NCBI GenBank assembly: GCA_002477825.1
Contig: DLKT01000027.1
Span: 1 to 22,696, forward strand
DNA: 22,696 nt
Reading direction: 5' to 3'
DNA from: Caryophanales bacterium UBA7581
GTDB lineage: Bacteria > Bacillota_I > Bacilli_A > RFN20 > CAG-826
Numbering within the stretch: the stretch's first letter is position 1; every line of letters begins with the position of its first letter. Below, in pieces: positions 13,237-22,146 of this stretch. A model generated the notes under the pieces. It saw only the letters and a list, made by a program, of their open reading frames with translations. It searched no databases and had not been told where the DNA came from. The translations under genes were made by a program, and so were the position numbers.

Positions 13237-14028
13237 ATGCTTAAAATCGGTGAATTTTCTAAATTATCTAAAACGACGATACGAGCTCTTCGTTATTATG
13301 AAAAAGAAGGACTATTTTCTCCAAGTTATATCGATGAGGAAACAGGTTATCGTTATTATGAATCTTATCAATTAGAAGATATTTCAACGATTCATTTCTT
13401 ACGTCAATTAGATTTTTCAATTGCTGAAATAAAAAAGATCATGGAAGGCGCCCCGATGCTTGACTTATTAAAGCAAAAGAAAAATGAATTACAAAATGAA
13501 CTAGAGCATACGCAAATAAAACTCCAAATGATTCACTATTTTTTAAAGGAGAGAAAAATGATGTATAAAGCTATTATTAAAGAAGAACCAGTGCGAAAGG
13601 TTTATTATCGTGAAGGAAGAATTGAAAGTCATAATGAATTATATTCTTTTATTATAGGAGCTCAAAAAGAAGCAAGAAGATTGAATCCTAAATTAAAATG
13701 TACACTTCCAGATTATTGTTATATTGAATACTTAGATGGCGAATATAAAGAACATGATATTCGTGTCCGCTATGTGCAAGCCGTAGAAGAAATGGGAAAA
13801 GAAAATGAAATGATTCATTTTAAAGAAATTCCTTCTACTAAAGTTTTATCAGTATATCATAAAGGAAGTTATCAAAGATTAACTGAAGCTTATCGGTTTA
13901 TCTTAGATTATTTAAAAGAAAATCATTTAGAATATTCTGATTTATTCCGTGAAATTTATATTGATGGTCGTTGGAATAAAGAAAATGAAGAAGACTATCT
14001 TACTGAAATTCAAGTTCCATTAAAGTAA
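13237..14028 (+). CDS. MerR family regulator with GyrI-like effector domain
   Basis: A 263-residue activator resembling BmrR/BltR. The N-terminal winged helix (about 1-70) reads IGEFSKLSKTTIRALRYYEKEGLF and GYRYY. A dimerisation coil follows (about 75-110), then a GyrI-like/AraC-effector domain (about 115-263) that typically binds bulky or cationic drugs, ending in YIDGRWNKENEEDYLTEIQVPL. AGGAGG is eight bases before the ATG. The only clear target here is its own 19-bp-spacer promoter. No efflux pump gene is adjacent, so the regulon is unknown. A strong terminator follows the stop codon. Confidence 0.92.
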   Translation: MLKIGEFSKLSKTTIRALRYYEKEGLFSPSYIDEETGYRYYESYQLEDISTIHFLRQLDFSIAEIKKIMEGAPMLDLLKQKKNELQNELEHTQIKLQMIHYFLKERKMMYKAIIKEEPVRKVYYREGRIESHNELYSFIIGAQKEARRLNPKLKCTLPDYCYIEYLDGEYKEHDIRVRYVQAVEEMGKENEMIHFKEIPSTKVLSVYHKGSYQRLTEAYRFILDYLKENHLEYSDLFREIYIDGRWNKENEEDYLTEIQVPLK

Positions 14029-14035
14029 ATGAATG

Positions 14036-14066
14036 TCCTATGTCTTAAAAGGCATAGGATTTTTTT
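14036..14066 (+). terminator. Terminator after the MerR gene
   Basis: Nine-pair stem TCCTATGTC/GGCATAGGA (14036-14044 with 14051-14059, one G-T), six-base loop, then seven T. Confidence 0.88.
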
Positions 14067-14111
14067 AAGTTAGAAAGAGATAAGGAATTAAAGAATAGAA
14101 GATTAAAAAAA

Positions 14112-14141
14112 TGTCACGAATAATATATAATATTTGTGACA
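14112..14141. promoter_or_regulatory. 30-bp palindrome upstream of the dipeptidase gene
   Basis: The arms TGTCACGAATAATAT (14112-14126) and ATAATATTTGTGACA (14127-14141) are complementary apart from a few symmetric positions; the outer TGTCAC/GTGACA match is exact. It lies 100 bp before the dipeptidase ATG and is not followed by a T-run, so an operator is preferred to a terminator. It resembles no operator I can name with confidence (spacing does not fit CRP/FNR or Rex). Confidence 0.5.
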
Positions 14142-14243
14142 AGTAAAGAAGATATTTAAAAAGATAATATTTTACTATTATCCATGCATATTTCTTTCAT
14201 TCGTATTACAATAAAAAAGTAAGAGAAAAGGAGATGTTAAATT

Positions 14244-15716
14244 ATGGCATGTACAACCATATTAGTAGGAAAAAAAGCAAGTTATGATGGTTCTACCATT
14301 ATTGCTAGAAATGATGATTCACCAACCGGTGTTTTTACCGCCAAAAAAATGTTAGTGAAAGAAAAAGATCAAATGCCGAAAAAGTATCGTTCGAAGATTT
14401 CGCATGTTGAAGTGGAATTACCCGAACATTCTTATCGTTATACCTATATGCCCAATGTGGATGATTATGAAGGAATTTGGGGTGCCAGCGGAATTAATGA
14501 ACATAATGTCGCGATGACCGCAACTGAAACCATTACTTCTAATCCTCGGGTATTAGGTGCTGATCCATTAGTGAACTATCAACCAAAGACGAAAAAGAAC
14601 AAAGAAGTGAAAGGTGGTATTGGGGAAGAAGACTTAGTCGTACTTGTTCTTCCCTATATTACTTCTGCTAAAGAAGGCGTATTACGTTTAGGTGCTTTAT
14701 TAGAGAAGTATGGTACTTATGAAAGTAATGGTATTGCTTTTAGTGATGAAGATAGCATTTGGTGGTTAGAAACCATTGGTGGTCATCACTTTATTGCTAG
14801 AAGAGTACCGGATGATCGTTATGTCGTTATGCCGAACCAATTCGGATTAGACCATTTTGATTTTGATGATGCTTATGGTGAACAAAAAGAATTCATTTGT
14901 TCGAAAGATTTAAAAGAATTCATGGAGAAGAATCATTTAGATTTAGGCCTTCAAGGTGAGTTTAATCCTCGTTTAGCCTTTGGTAGCCATGATGATTCAG
15001 ACCATACCTATAACACCCCAAGAGCGTGGTATATGGGCCGTTATTTTAATCCTAACACCTACAAATGGGAAGGAGAAAACGCCGACTATACGCCCGAATC
15101 CGATAATATTCCTTGGTCTTTTGTTCCGGAAAGAAAAATTACCATTGAAGATGTAAAATATGCCTTATCTTCTCACTATCAAGGTACCGCATATGATCCA
15201 TATTCTAAATTAGCGGGTAAAGACTTTAAGCCTTTATATCGCCCTATTGGCATTAGTAGAACGAGTTTCTTACATATTTCACAAATTCGTCCTTATACGA
15301 AAAAAGAAAATGCCGCGATTGAATGGGTAGCCTTTGCGTCTAATGTATTTAATACCTTAATACCTGTTTATACGAATGTTAAATCTTTACCAAAGTATTT
15401 AAGCAATACAACATTAAAAGTATCAACGGATAATTTTTATTGGGCGAGTCGCTTATTAAGCGCCCTCGTAGACCCACATTTCCAAACGAGTATCATTCAT
15501 ATTGAACGCTACCAAGATAAGACGATGGCAAAGAGTTATGAAATTTTACATCGTGTGGATGAAGCATTTGAAAAGACCGGTGATATGAGCTTATTAAATA
15601 AAGGAAACGAAGAACTTGCAACGATGATGCAAGAAGAAACGGATCAAGTTTTATCTAAAGTTTTATATCAAGTGAGCTGTCAAATGAAAAACGGATTTGC
15701 CCGTTCAGATAATTAA
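14244..15716 (+). CDS. pepD: C69 family dipeptidase
   Basis: A 490-residue cytoplasmic dipeptidase of the Ntn-hydrolase superfamily (peptidase family C69, PepD/PepDA). The N-terminus MACTTILVGKKASYDGST matches the lactic acid bacterial enzymes. The nucleophile Cys3 would be exposed after removal of Met-Ala or used in place, and the N-terminal IIARNDD motif follows. IGGHHFIARRVPDD and the NQFGLDHFD segment are also family-typical. Length is normal. It releases amino acids from a broad range of dipeptides. The ribosome binding site AAAAGGAG is strong. It is monocistronic, with a large palindrome upstream that may be its operator and a terminator directly after the stop. Confidence 0.93.
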   Translation: MACTTILVGKKASYDGSTIIARNDDSPTGVFTAKKMLVKEKDQMPKKYRSKISHVEVELPEHSYRYTYMPNVDDYEGIWGASGINEHNVAMTATETITSNPRVLGADPLVNYQPKTKKNKEVKGGIGEEDLVVLVLPYITSAKEGVLRLGALLEKYGTYESNGIAFSDEDSIWWLETIGGHHFIARRVPDDRYVVMPNQFGLDHFDFDDAYGEQKEFICSKDLKEFMEKNHLDLGLQGEFNPRLAFGSHDDSDHTYNTPRAWYMGRYFNPNTYKWEGENADYTPESDNIPWSFVPERKITIEDVKYALSSHYQGTAYDPYSKLAGKDFKPLYRPIGISRTSFLHISQIRPYTKKENAAIEWVAFASNVFNTLIPVYTNVKSLPKYLSNTTLKVSTDNFYWASRLLSALVDPHFQTSIIHIERYQDKTMAKSYEILHRVDEAFEKTGDMSLLNKGNEELATMMQEETDQVLSKVLYQVSCQMKNGFARSDN

Positions 15717-15720
15717 AAAA

Positions 15721-15754
15721 ATTCGCTATGGAGAATTCCTTCATAGCGTTTTTT
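15721..15754. terminator. Bidirectional terminator between dipeptidase and AbiEii genes
   Basis: Ten-pair stem built on CGCTATG/CATAGCG (15724-15730 with 15742-15748) with further GAG/CTT-type pairs inside, a T-run to the right and an A-run to the left. Confidence 0.85.
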
Positions 15755-15762
15755 ATATGATG

Positions 15763-16626
15763 TTAGTTATAAGCTTTTAAATTTTTAGAGATTTCAATAA
15801 AGAAATTTGCGTTCCATAAATCTAATTTATGAGGATCTTTGATAAAGGGTAATACGTCCTTTTTTGCTTGTTCATAATCAACATCTAAAAACCTTTCTTT
15901 AAGAAGACTTTTAACACATTCTATAGTAAAATCTTCATCATTTAGAGGAAAATGAGAATCTTGAAGTCTAGCTTTTAAATGGGTAAGATTAACAGGAGTA
16001 TTTAAAGATAAGAAGAAAATAAAATCGTAGAAATCTCTTCCTTTTACACGACTTTTCCAGTTTCTACATAAAAGGGCATGAATTTTTCCGGCAAATAAAG
16101 AGGGTAAATCATATATTTGTACAGAATATGGATAGGGTAAAAGCCCGTATTTAAATTCGGTATGTGCACCAACAGGTGGGAGGGTGCCAATTTCAAATTT
16201 GATTTTGATGACTTCATCTCGATGTAAATGTTGATCATCTTGGTGGAAAATTGTAAAGATATGTTCTTTCGTATTTCCTTTTAAAAAGGCAGATTGAATA
16301 TGACTATTTGTAGATTTATCCTTCATAGCAACTTCGAAATGAAGTCCTAGGGAGGTTAGTTCTGCTTCAATAAAAGAAAAGTATTTTTCTAATGAAAAAT
16401 TTTCGTCTTTTTTTAAAAGAGAAAAATCTAAATCTTCAGAAAAACGATCTAAACCATAAAATATTCGAAGAGCAGTACCACCATAAAAGGCCGCCTCTTT
16501 AAAAAAGCCACTACGGGATAAAGCGGATAGAATTACTTCTTGTAAGATTTCTTTTAATGCGTTTTTTTGTTCTTCAATGGTATCAACTTTATAATGTTTT
16601 AACATTTGTGTTAAGATATCATCCAT
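15763..16626 (-). CDS. AbiEii/AbiGii-type nucleotidyltransferase toxin
   Basis: A 287-residue protein of the AbiEii toxin family (type IV toxin-antitoxin). The nucleotidyltransferase core is visible: YGGTALR (48-54), then the metal-binding pair in FSEDLDFSL (D65-x-D67), followed by a central IKFEIG strand and LFAGKIHALLCR with a KGRDFYDF segment near 195. Characterised relatives are GTP-binding nucleotidyltransferases whose expression arrests growth and which give phage protection by abortive infection. Its ATG overlaps the last eight bases of the antitoxin gene, and AAAGGAGG precedes it, so the pair is co-translated. Catalytic residues appear intact, so it should be active. Substrate RNA is not readable here. 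Confidence 0.88.
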   Translation of the reverse strand: MDDILTQMLKHYKVDTIEEQKNALKEILQEVILSALSRSGFFKEAAFYGGTALRIFYGLDRFSEDLDFSLLKKDENFSLEKYFSFIEAELTSLGLHFEVAMKDKSTNSHIQSAFLKGNTKEHIFTIFHQDDQHLHRDEVIKIKFEIGTLPPVGAHTEFKYGLLPYPYSVQIYDLPSLFAGKIHALLCRNWKSRVKGRDFYDFIFFLSLNTPVNLTHLKARLQDSHFPLNDEDFTIECVKSLLKERFLDVDYEQAKKDVLPFIKDPHKLDLWNANFFIEISKNLKAYN

Positions 16627-17215
16627 TGTTTTTGACCTCCTTTAAAAACACAATCAACCACTTTAAGTTAGTGGAATGATAAAGAGGGGCTGTTTCGATT
16701 ATCCACTCTATATTACACTCAAATAGGGCATCCATATCCATTCTTAAATCATCAATTAATAATGTTTTAAATGCCTTTAAGGAAAAGACAGGAGAAAGTG
16801 AATAAAGAAAGTCAAGTAAGGCTTTTTCTTTTGTAGCAATATGATAGCAATAACCATCTTCAATTTTGACTTCAACACCTAAAGGGAAAACAGCCTCAGG
16901 AACGTCTTGATAATAAAATGTACCAAATACATTTTGATAAGTTTTCTTTTTGTTTTTTCTAAATGTGGCACAGGTATAGGTATAATACATTCCTTCTGGA
17001 ATTAAAGAATATAAAGATAATACATAAGTAAAAGATAAATAGGAAGGATGATAGATGACTTGCGCTAATTTTTTTCCATCAACATTTCTATTGGTTTCAT
17101 AGATTCCCTGAGTTACGCGGTATAGTTCACCTTTTTTTACCATACGCGAGATTTTTCCATGAGGATCGGTATATTCTTTATATTGATTTAATAAATCTTG
17201 CAATGATAAAATCAT
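16619..17215 (-). CDS. AbiEi-type antitoxin and autorepressor
   Basis: A 198-residue partner of the toxin. The N-terminal winged-helix part (about 1-70) includes LLNQYKEY, GKISRMVKKGELYRVTQGIYETN, the typical AbiEi antitoxin opening, followed by an SYVLSLYSLIPEG-type segment and a C-terminal domain with ATKEKALLDFLYSL. I chose the ATG at 17215 because GGAGG lies seven bases before it and MILSLQ begins the domain; a longer frame to 17305 runs through the promoter and has no family-like sequence. AbiEi proteins do not bind the toxin directly and repress their own promoter through inverted repeats, which matches the 10-bp inverted repeat at 17218-17264. Confidence 0.82.
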   Translation of the reverse strand: MILSLQDLLNQYKEYTDPHGKISRMVKKGELYRVTQGIYETNRNVDGKKLAQVIYHPSYLSFTYVLSLYSLIPEGMYYTYTCATFRKNKKKTYQNVFGTFYYQDVPEAVFPLGVEVKIEDGYCYHIATKEKALLDFLYSLSPVFSLKAFKTLLIDDLRMDMDALFECNIEWIIETAPLYHSTNLKWLIVFLKEVKNNG

Positions 17216-17217
17216 AT

Positions 17218-17266
17218 GATTTCCTCCTGATAATGTTATTTTATACAAGTTTCTGGAGGAAATCAA
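17218..17266 (-). promoter_or_regulatory. Toxin-antitoxin promoter framed by a perfect 10-bp inverted repeat
   Basis: Minus-strand promoter TTGATT (17266-17261), a 17-bp spacer and TAAAAT (17243-17238). The arms GATTTCCTCC (17218-17227) and GGAGGAAATC (17255-17264) are perfectly complementary and 27 bp apart. One arm covers the -35, the other covers the ribosome binding site. This fits the two-site operator reported for AbiEi autoregulation. Confidence 0.68.
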
Positions 17267-17416
17267 TATATTTTCTCTTGAAATATAGAAGTGAGGTTTT
17301 ATCAAAAAAATCTTTTTTATTTTTATATTACATATAAAATAAAAAGCTTCATCTTGAAAGGATTTCTTAATTGTTCTAACAATGTTAAAATAAAAAAGAA
17401 AAGTAGGAGATGAGAC

Positions 17417-18526
17417 ATGATGAAATTTTTACATATTGCCGACCTTCATATTGGAAAAAGACTTTGTGGGTATTCTTTATTAGATGATCAAGAATATTGG
17501 ATGAATGAAACTTTAGCGTTCTTAAAGAAAGAAGAAATTCCTTTTCTTTTTATTTCTGGCGATATTTATGATGTAACTTCTCCAAGTGCAGAAGCGATTC
17601 AATTATTCGATTACTTTTTGAATGCTTTAGCGGAGCAACATATTGAAACTTTTATTATTCCAGGGAACCATGATTCTAAAGAGAGAATGAGTTATGCGAA
17701 ACATTTTCTTCATCATGATGGCATTCATATTGTGACTACTTTAGAAGAAGCTTTACATCCTTTTTCTTTTGAAGACGTGAATATCTATCTTTTACCTTAT
17801 GTGAATCATCATGAAATTAATGAATTCTTACACACGTCCTATGAAGATTATAGTTCAAGTATGAAGGGACTAATGGAACATATTGAACTTGATCAAACAA
17901 AAGCGAATATTCTTTTAGCGCATCAACTCGTTTTACCTTCTAAAGATGAATTAGAAAGAAGTGGCTCAGAAAATATCACTATTGGAACCGTAAGCAATAT
18001 TCCTGTTCAAGTGTTTCAAGATTTTTCTTATGTCGCTTTAGGCCACATCCATAAACCACAGACGATAGCGAAAAATGCTCGTTATGCCGGTTCGCCTTTA
18101 AAATATCATTCCGATGAAGCTTCTATTCAAAAATTCTATACGGTGGGAGAAGTGGATAAAGAAGGTGTTCATTTATCTTTTTATCCGATTACTCCAAAAA
18201 GAGATGTCGTTATTTTAAAAGGATATTTTGAAGATTTATTAAAGCAAAAAGAACATGCAAATGATTATGTATATTTTGAATTGCTTGATGAAAATATGAT
18301 TGAAAATGCCATGGAAAAACTGAAACAAGTTTATCCTTATGCGTTAGATTTACATTACCCTACCAAAGTAGGAGAAGGCATTGATCTCAATCAAATTCAT
18401 GATATCAAAAGTATTTCTACCATTGATTTATTTTTTGAATTTTATGAAAAACAAAATGGTAAACCACTGACGGACCATCAAAAAGAAATCGTTACAAAAT
18501 TATTAAAGGAGTGTGAAGAAAAGTGA
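17417..18526 (+). CDS. sbcD: SbcD nuclease subunit
   Basis: The Mre11-type nuclease half of SbcCD, which trims DNA ends and cleaves hairpins in a manganese- and ATP-dependent way. The 369-residue protein carries the phosphoesterase motifs in order: D9-x-H11, GDIYD (48-52), GNHDS (83-87), the LAHQ histidine (169) and GHIH (209-212). The C-terminal part is the capping and SbcC-binding region. Two ATGs stand in tandem; AGGAG fits either, and the first is used here. A probable extended -10 (TGTTAAAAT) lies about 30 bp upstream. Its TGA overlaps the sbcC GTG start. Confidence 0.95.
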   Translation: MMKFLHIADLHIGKRLCGYSLLDDQEYWMNETLAFLKKEEIPFLFISGDIYDVTSPSAEAIQLFDYFLNALAEQHIETFIIPGNHDSKERMSYAKHFLHHDGIHIVTTLEEALHPFSFEDVNIYLLPYVNHHEINEFLHTSYEDYSSSMKGLMEHIELDQTKANILLAHQLVLPSKDELERSGSENITIGTVSNIPVQVFQDFSYVALGHIHKPQTIAKNARYAGSPLKYHSDEASIQKFYTVGEVDKEGVHLSFYPITPKRDVVILKGYFEDLLKQKEHANDYVYFELLDENMIENAMEKLKQVYPYALDLHYPTKVGEGIDLNQIHDIKSISTIDLFFEFYEKQNGKPLTDHQKEIVTKLLKECEEK

Positions 18527-21500
18527 GGCCTGTACAATTAGTCATGAATGACTTTGGTCCTTATAAAGGGAAAAATGTCATTGATTTTTCTTCCATTCAA
18601 AATGCTTTGTTTTTAATTTCGGGTCCAACAGGCGCGGGTAAGACTTTTATTTTTGACGCAATCTGCTTTGCTTTATATGGTAAATTAAGTGGCGATACAA
18701 GAAAAGAAGAAGATATCCGTTCGATGTTTGCGTCACCGGATTCTGTTAGTTATGTTGAATTTACTTTTGACTATCAAGGACATGAATATGTAATTTATCG
18801 TGAACCCGCCAAACAAATGGTCGCGGCGAAACGGAAAACTAAAGATAATCAAGGCTTAAAAGAAAAGACAGCAGAATACTATCTAAAAAAAGATAATACG
18901 ACTTTATTTACAAAAAAGAAGGAAATGGATGAATATATCAAAAGTCTCTTATGTTTAGATTATCAACAATTTAAAATGACGATGATGATTGCGCAAGGTG
19001 ACTTTTATCGTTTAATTACCGCAGATACCGATACAAGAAAAGAAATCTTCCGTCAAATATTAAATACGGTTTCTTTAGATTGGTTTACTTCTCGTTTAGG
19101 TGATTTAGCAAAAGAAAAGAGTAAAGCAATGGAAAATATTGAGATTCAATTAACCAGTGCTTTTCAACATTTAAAATTAAATGATGAAGTATTGATGAAA
19201 GAAATCATGAAAAAGGATGCAGTGTACGCTCTTTTTATGAATCAAATTGAAGAATCTATAGCTAAAGATGAAGAACAATTAAAAGCTTATCAAGAGCAAG
19301 AAAAGGAACTTCAAAAAGAACTTCGATTAGCAAAGGATAAAATTACAAAGGCGAAAGAAGAAGAAATCCATCGTACGAGTTATCAAAAACATCTAGAAAC
19401 AAAAAATGATTTACTTTTAAAGAAAAAAGAACAAGATGAAACGCTTTTACCCCAATTAAGTCTAGCAGAAGTGGCTTTTCCTATTGTAAAAAAAGAAGAA
19501 GAAAAGAATAATGCGCAAAAAGAATTGGAGGCTCTTTTAATAAAAAAAGAAAATTTAGAAAATGAACTTCAAAAGCTTCTAAAAAAGAAAGAAGAATTAA
19601 AGCCTCAACTTTTGCATCTTCAAGAAGAAGAAAAGAAAATAAGTGATTTACTATCTTTCATTCATCAGTTAGAGCAAGAAGAAAAGGCTCTAACACAGTA
19701 TTTAAAACTAAAAGAAGAAGTAGAAACATTAGAAGAAAACAAAAAATCTTGTACCAAAGAAAAAGATGAAATTGCTGCAGAAATTGCGCAAATCGAAGAA
19801 TCAATTACTGAAATTGATACTTATTTAGAAAAACAAGATTTTGAAAAAGAAAAACAAGAATTATTGTTAAAGAAGCAAGCAGTAACAAAAGAAATTGATG
19901 TTTTAAAGGGATTGGCGCCAACGATCGAAACCTATGATAATCTTTTAAAAGAATTAGATAGCCTCCAACTAAAAGTAAAGGAAGCTTATGAAGAAGAACA
20001 GAAGGCTATGAATGATTATCAAAGAATCAATCATCTTTTCCTCGCGTCTTTATCCGCTTCTTTAGCGAAAGAATTAAAAGAAAATGAACCTTGTCCCGTA
20101 TGTGGCTCTTTATCTCATCCTCATTTAGCAACTTCTGAACAAATCATAACGGAAGAAGAAAAGAATAATGCTGAAAAAGTACATAAAGAAAAAGAAAAAA
20201 TTTATATGGCTTTAGCATCTAATGAACAAGCGTTACTCACAAAAATTCAAACGATAAAAGAACAAATTATGAATGCTTTAAATCTATCAGAAGAGGAAGA
20301 TATTCATAGTCAATATCAAAAACAATATAGTGAGTTAGAAAATCGTTTAAAAAATGATGTTGAAAGTCGATTCAATGAAATTCTTCGTTTAGAAAAAGAA
20401 AAACAAGAGAAAAAACAAGAATGCGATGCCTTAAAAAATAAGAAAAATGCCAAAGAAATAGAATTGGATAATAAAAAGCAAAAGCTTGATAAAGTCTTAC
20501 TTTCTTTAGCGAGTAAACAAGGTGAACTTTCTTCTTTAGAAAAGGGGCTAAGTTCTTTTGATCTTGAAGTGATTCATAAAGAATTAAATGCGAAAAAAGA
20601 ACAAAAAGAGAATTATGACTCCCGTAAAAGAGTTGTTGATGAATCAAAAAAAGATTTAGATACCAAAGAAGCAACTTTAAATGGTCAACTTTCTTCGCTT
20701 ATAGAACAAAAAGAAAAAATGGAAACGAAAATAGCAACTTTAGAAGAAGAATTAACTTCTTTACTTTCTCATTCTACTTTTGAGTCTTTAGAGAAAGCTC
20801 ATCTATCTTACTTGAATGAAGAGAAAATGAGAGAAATATCGGATCTTCTTTTAGTTACGAAAACGCGTCTTGATGAAATAGAAAATACTTTAAAAGAAGA
20901 ACAAGAAAAAGGATATGACACCTTTATTCCCATAGATATAACTCCTTTAAATGAAGAAGCAACTAAAATTGAGCAAGAAAAAGATGCGCTTTTAGAAAAC
21001 AAAACGGCATTAGCTAACCAAATTGAAAATAACCGTAAAGAATTAACAAACATTCATAAGATTATGTTAGAAACAAAATCATTACAAGAAGAGTATCAAG
21101 AAATTAATGCATTATATAAAACCGCAAAAGGTGATTTAGGAAATGCGAATAAGATATGCTTTGAAGTTTATTATCAACAACAAGTCTTTGCTAAAGTTCT
21201 TGAAGTAGCCTCTCAAAAATTCAATCAAATGAGTGGGGGAAGATATACCTTTGCTAGAAGTTTAGCTGCCTCTAAAAAGAAACAAAGCGGATTAGAAATT
21301 AATGTCATTGATTGTCAATATGGAAATGAACGTTCGGCTTCTAGTTTATCAGGAGGAGAAAGTTTCCAAGCTTCTTTATCTTTAGCGCTTTCTTTTAGTG
21401 AAGTGATCCAAGCTTATGCGGGTGGTATTGAACTCAATTCCATGTTTATTGATGAAGGCTTTGGTACCTTAGATGAAGATATGCTAAGAACCACGGAAAA

Positions 21501-21642
21501 AACTTTAATGAGAATTAGTAATTCAACGGATCGATTAGTGGGAATTATTTCCCATATTGATGAATTACAAGAAAGTATTCCAAGCAAAATTATCGTAACC
21601 AAAACAGACCAGGGTTCTAAAGTAAGAGTAGAGAATGATTAA
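18523..21642 (+). CDS. sbcC: SbcC ATPase subunit
   Basis: The Rad50-type SMC partner of SbcD. The 1039-residue protein has Walker A GPTGAGKT (34-41), a long Glu/Lys-rich coiled coil (about 180-880) interrupted by the zinc hook C524-P-V-C527, the ABC signature SLSGGES (about 941-947) and Walker B MFIDEGFGTLD (974-984). The two head halves clamp DNA and gate the SbcD nuclease, and the hook dimerises complexes. It starts at GTG overlapping the sbcD stop (GTGA), with AAAGGAG upstream inside sbcD. No terminator is seen after it; 90 bp separate it from mgsA, which has its own -10. Confidence 0.96.
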   Translation: MRPVQLVMNDFGPYKGKNVIDFSSIQNALFLISGPTGAGKTFIFDAICFALYGKLSGDTRKEEDIRSMFASPDSVSYVEFTFDYQGHEYVIYREPAKQMVAAKRKTKDNQGLKEKTAEYYLKKDNTTLFTKKKEMDEYIKSLLCLDYQQFKMTMMIAQGDFYRLITADTDTRKEIFRQILNTVSLDWFTSRLGDLAKEKSKAMENIEIQLTSAFQHLKLNDEVLMKEIMKKDAVYALFMNQIEESIAKDEEQLKAYQEQEKELQKELRLAKDKITKAKEEEIHRTSYQKHLETKNDLLLKKKEQDETLLPQLSLAEVAFPIVKKEEEKNNAQKELEALLIKKENLENELQKLLKKKEELKPQLLHLQEEEKKISDLLSFIHQLEQEEKALTQYLKLKEEVETLEENKKSCTKEKDEIAAEIAQIEESITEIDTYLEKQDFEKEKQELLLKKQAVTKEIDVLKGLAPTIETYDNLLKELDSLQLKVKEAYEEEQKAMNDYQRINHLFLASLSASLAKELKENEPCPVCGSLSHPHLATSEQIITEEEKNNAEKVHKEKEKIYMALASNEQALLTKIQTIKEQIMNALNLSEEEDIHSQYQKQYSELENRLKNDVESRFNEILRLEKEKQEKKQECDALKNKKNAKEIELDNKKQKLDKVLLSLASKQGELSSLEKGLSSFDLEVIHKELNAKKEQKENYDSRKRVVDESKKDLDTKEATLNGQLSSLIEQKEKMETKIATLEEELTSLLSHSTFESLEKAHLSYLNEEKMREISDLLLVTKTRLDEIENTLKEEQEKGYDTFIPIDITPLNEEATKIEQEKDALLENKTALANQIENNRKELTNIHKIMLETKSLQEEYQEINALYKTAKGDLGNANKICFEVYYQQQVFAKVLEVASQKFNQMSGGRYTFARSLAASKKKQSGLEINVIDCQYGNERSASSLSGGESFQASLSLALSFSEVIQAYAGGIELNSMFIDEGFGTLDEDMLRTTEKTLMRISNSTDRLVGIISHIDELQESIPSKIIVTKTDQGSKVRVEND

Positions 21643-21687
21643 TGTAACCACTATCTTAAAAATATAACAAACAAACAAGTTAGAATA

Positions 21688-21696
21688 TGCTATGAT
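21688..21696 (+). promoter_or_regulatory. Extended -10 promoter of mgsA
   Basis: TGCTATGAT fits TGnTATRAT. There is no clear -35. The ribosome binding site follows 21 bp later. Confidence 0.5.
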
Positions 21697-21732
21697 TAAG
21701 ATGGTTAGAAAACTGAAGGAGAATTAAAAACT

Positions 21733-22146
21733 ATGAGAATTGCACTAATTGCCCACGATAAGAAAAAGAATGATATGATTGCTTTAGCTGAAAGATATAA
21801 AGATACTTTAGCTAAACATGAATTATTTGCTACAGGAACAACAGGAACCTTAATTGCTGGCGCTACTGGATTAAATATTCATAAGATGAAATCTGGCCCA
21901 TTAGGAGGAGATCAACAAATTGGTTCTATGATTGCTTGTAGTGAATTAGATTTAGTTATCTTTTTACGTGATCCTTTAACAGCGCAACCTCATGAACCAG
22001 ATGTCAGTGCACTTCTTCGTTTATGTGACGTTACCAATATTCCATTAGCCACTAACTTATCTAGTGCAGAAATCATGTTAACTGCTTTAGAACGTGATGA
22101 AATTCATTGTAGAAAAGGTGAAGATTATCATGGATTCAAAAGCTAA
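21733..22146 (+). CDS. mgsA: Methylglyoxal synthase
   Basis: A 137-residue cytosolic enzyme that converts dihydroxyacetone phosphate to methylglyoxal and phosphate, a bypass of lower glycolysis when phosphate is scarce. The family residues are all present: H8 in LIAHD, the phosphate-binding ATGTTGT (33-39), D60 in SGPLGGDQQIG, D80 in FLRDP, and H87 and D90 in AQPHEPD. With an offset of eleven these match the E. coli catalytic residues H19, D71, D91, H98 and D101. AAGGAG precedes the ATG. The last 17 bases overlap the Nudix gene in another frame, which suggests coupled translation. Confidence 0.96.
   Translation: MRIALIAHDKKKNDMIALAERYKDTLAKHELFATGTTGTLIAGATGLNIHKMKSGPLGGDQQIGSMIACSELDLVIFLRDPLTAQPHEPDVSALLRLCDVTNIPLATNLSSAEIMLTALERDEIHCRKGEDYHGFKS

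Noticed and set aside
17216..17305. N-terminal 30-residue extension of the AbiEi antitoxin
   Set aside because: The extension runs through the -10, -35 and inverted repeat of the toxin-antitoxin promoter; the internal ATG has a strong ribosome binding site and begins the domain.
15763..18526. A larger phage-defence island formed by AbiE and SbcCD
   Set aside because: SbcCD is a general repair complex, the two units have separate promoters and opposite strands, and no other defence gene lies nearby.
20372..21602. Minus-strand frames of 62-100 codons inside sbcC
   Set aside because: The purine-rich coiled-coil coding strand naturally gives open frames opposite; no start signals or family features.
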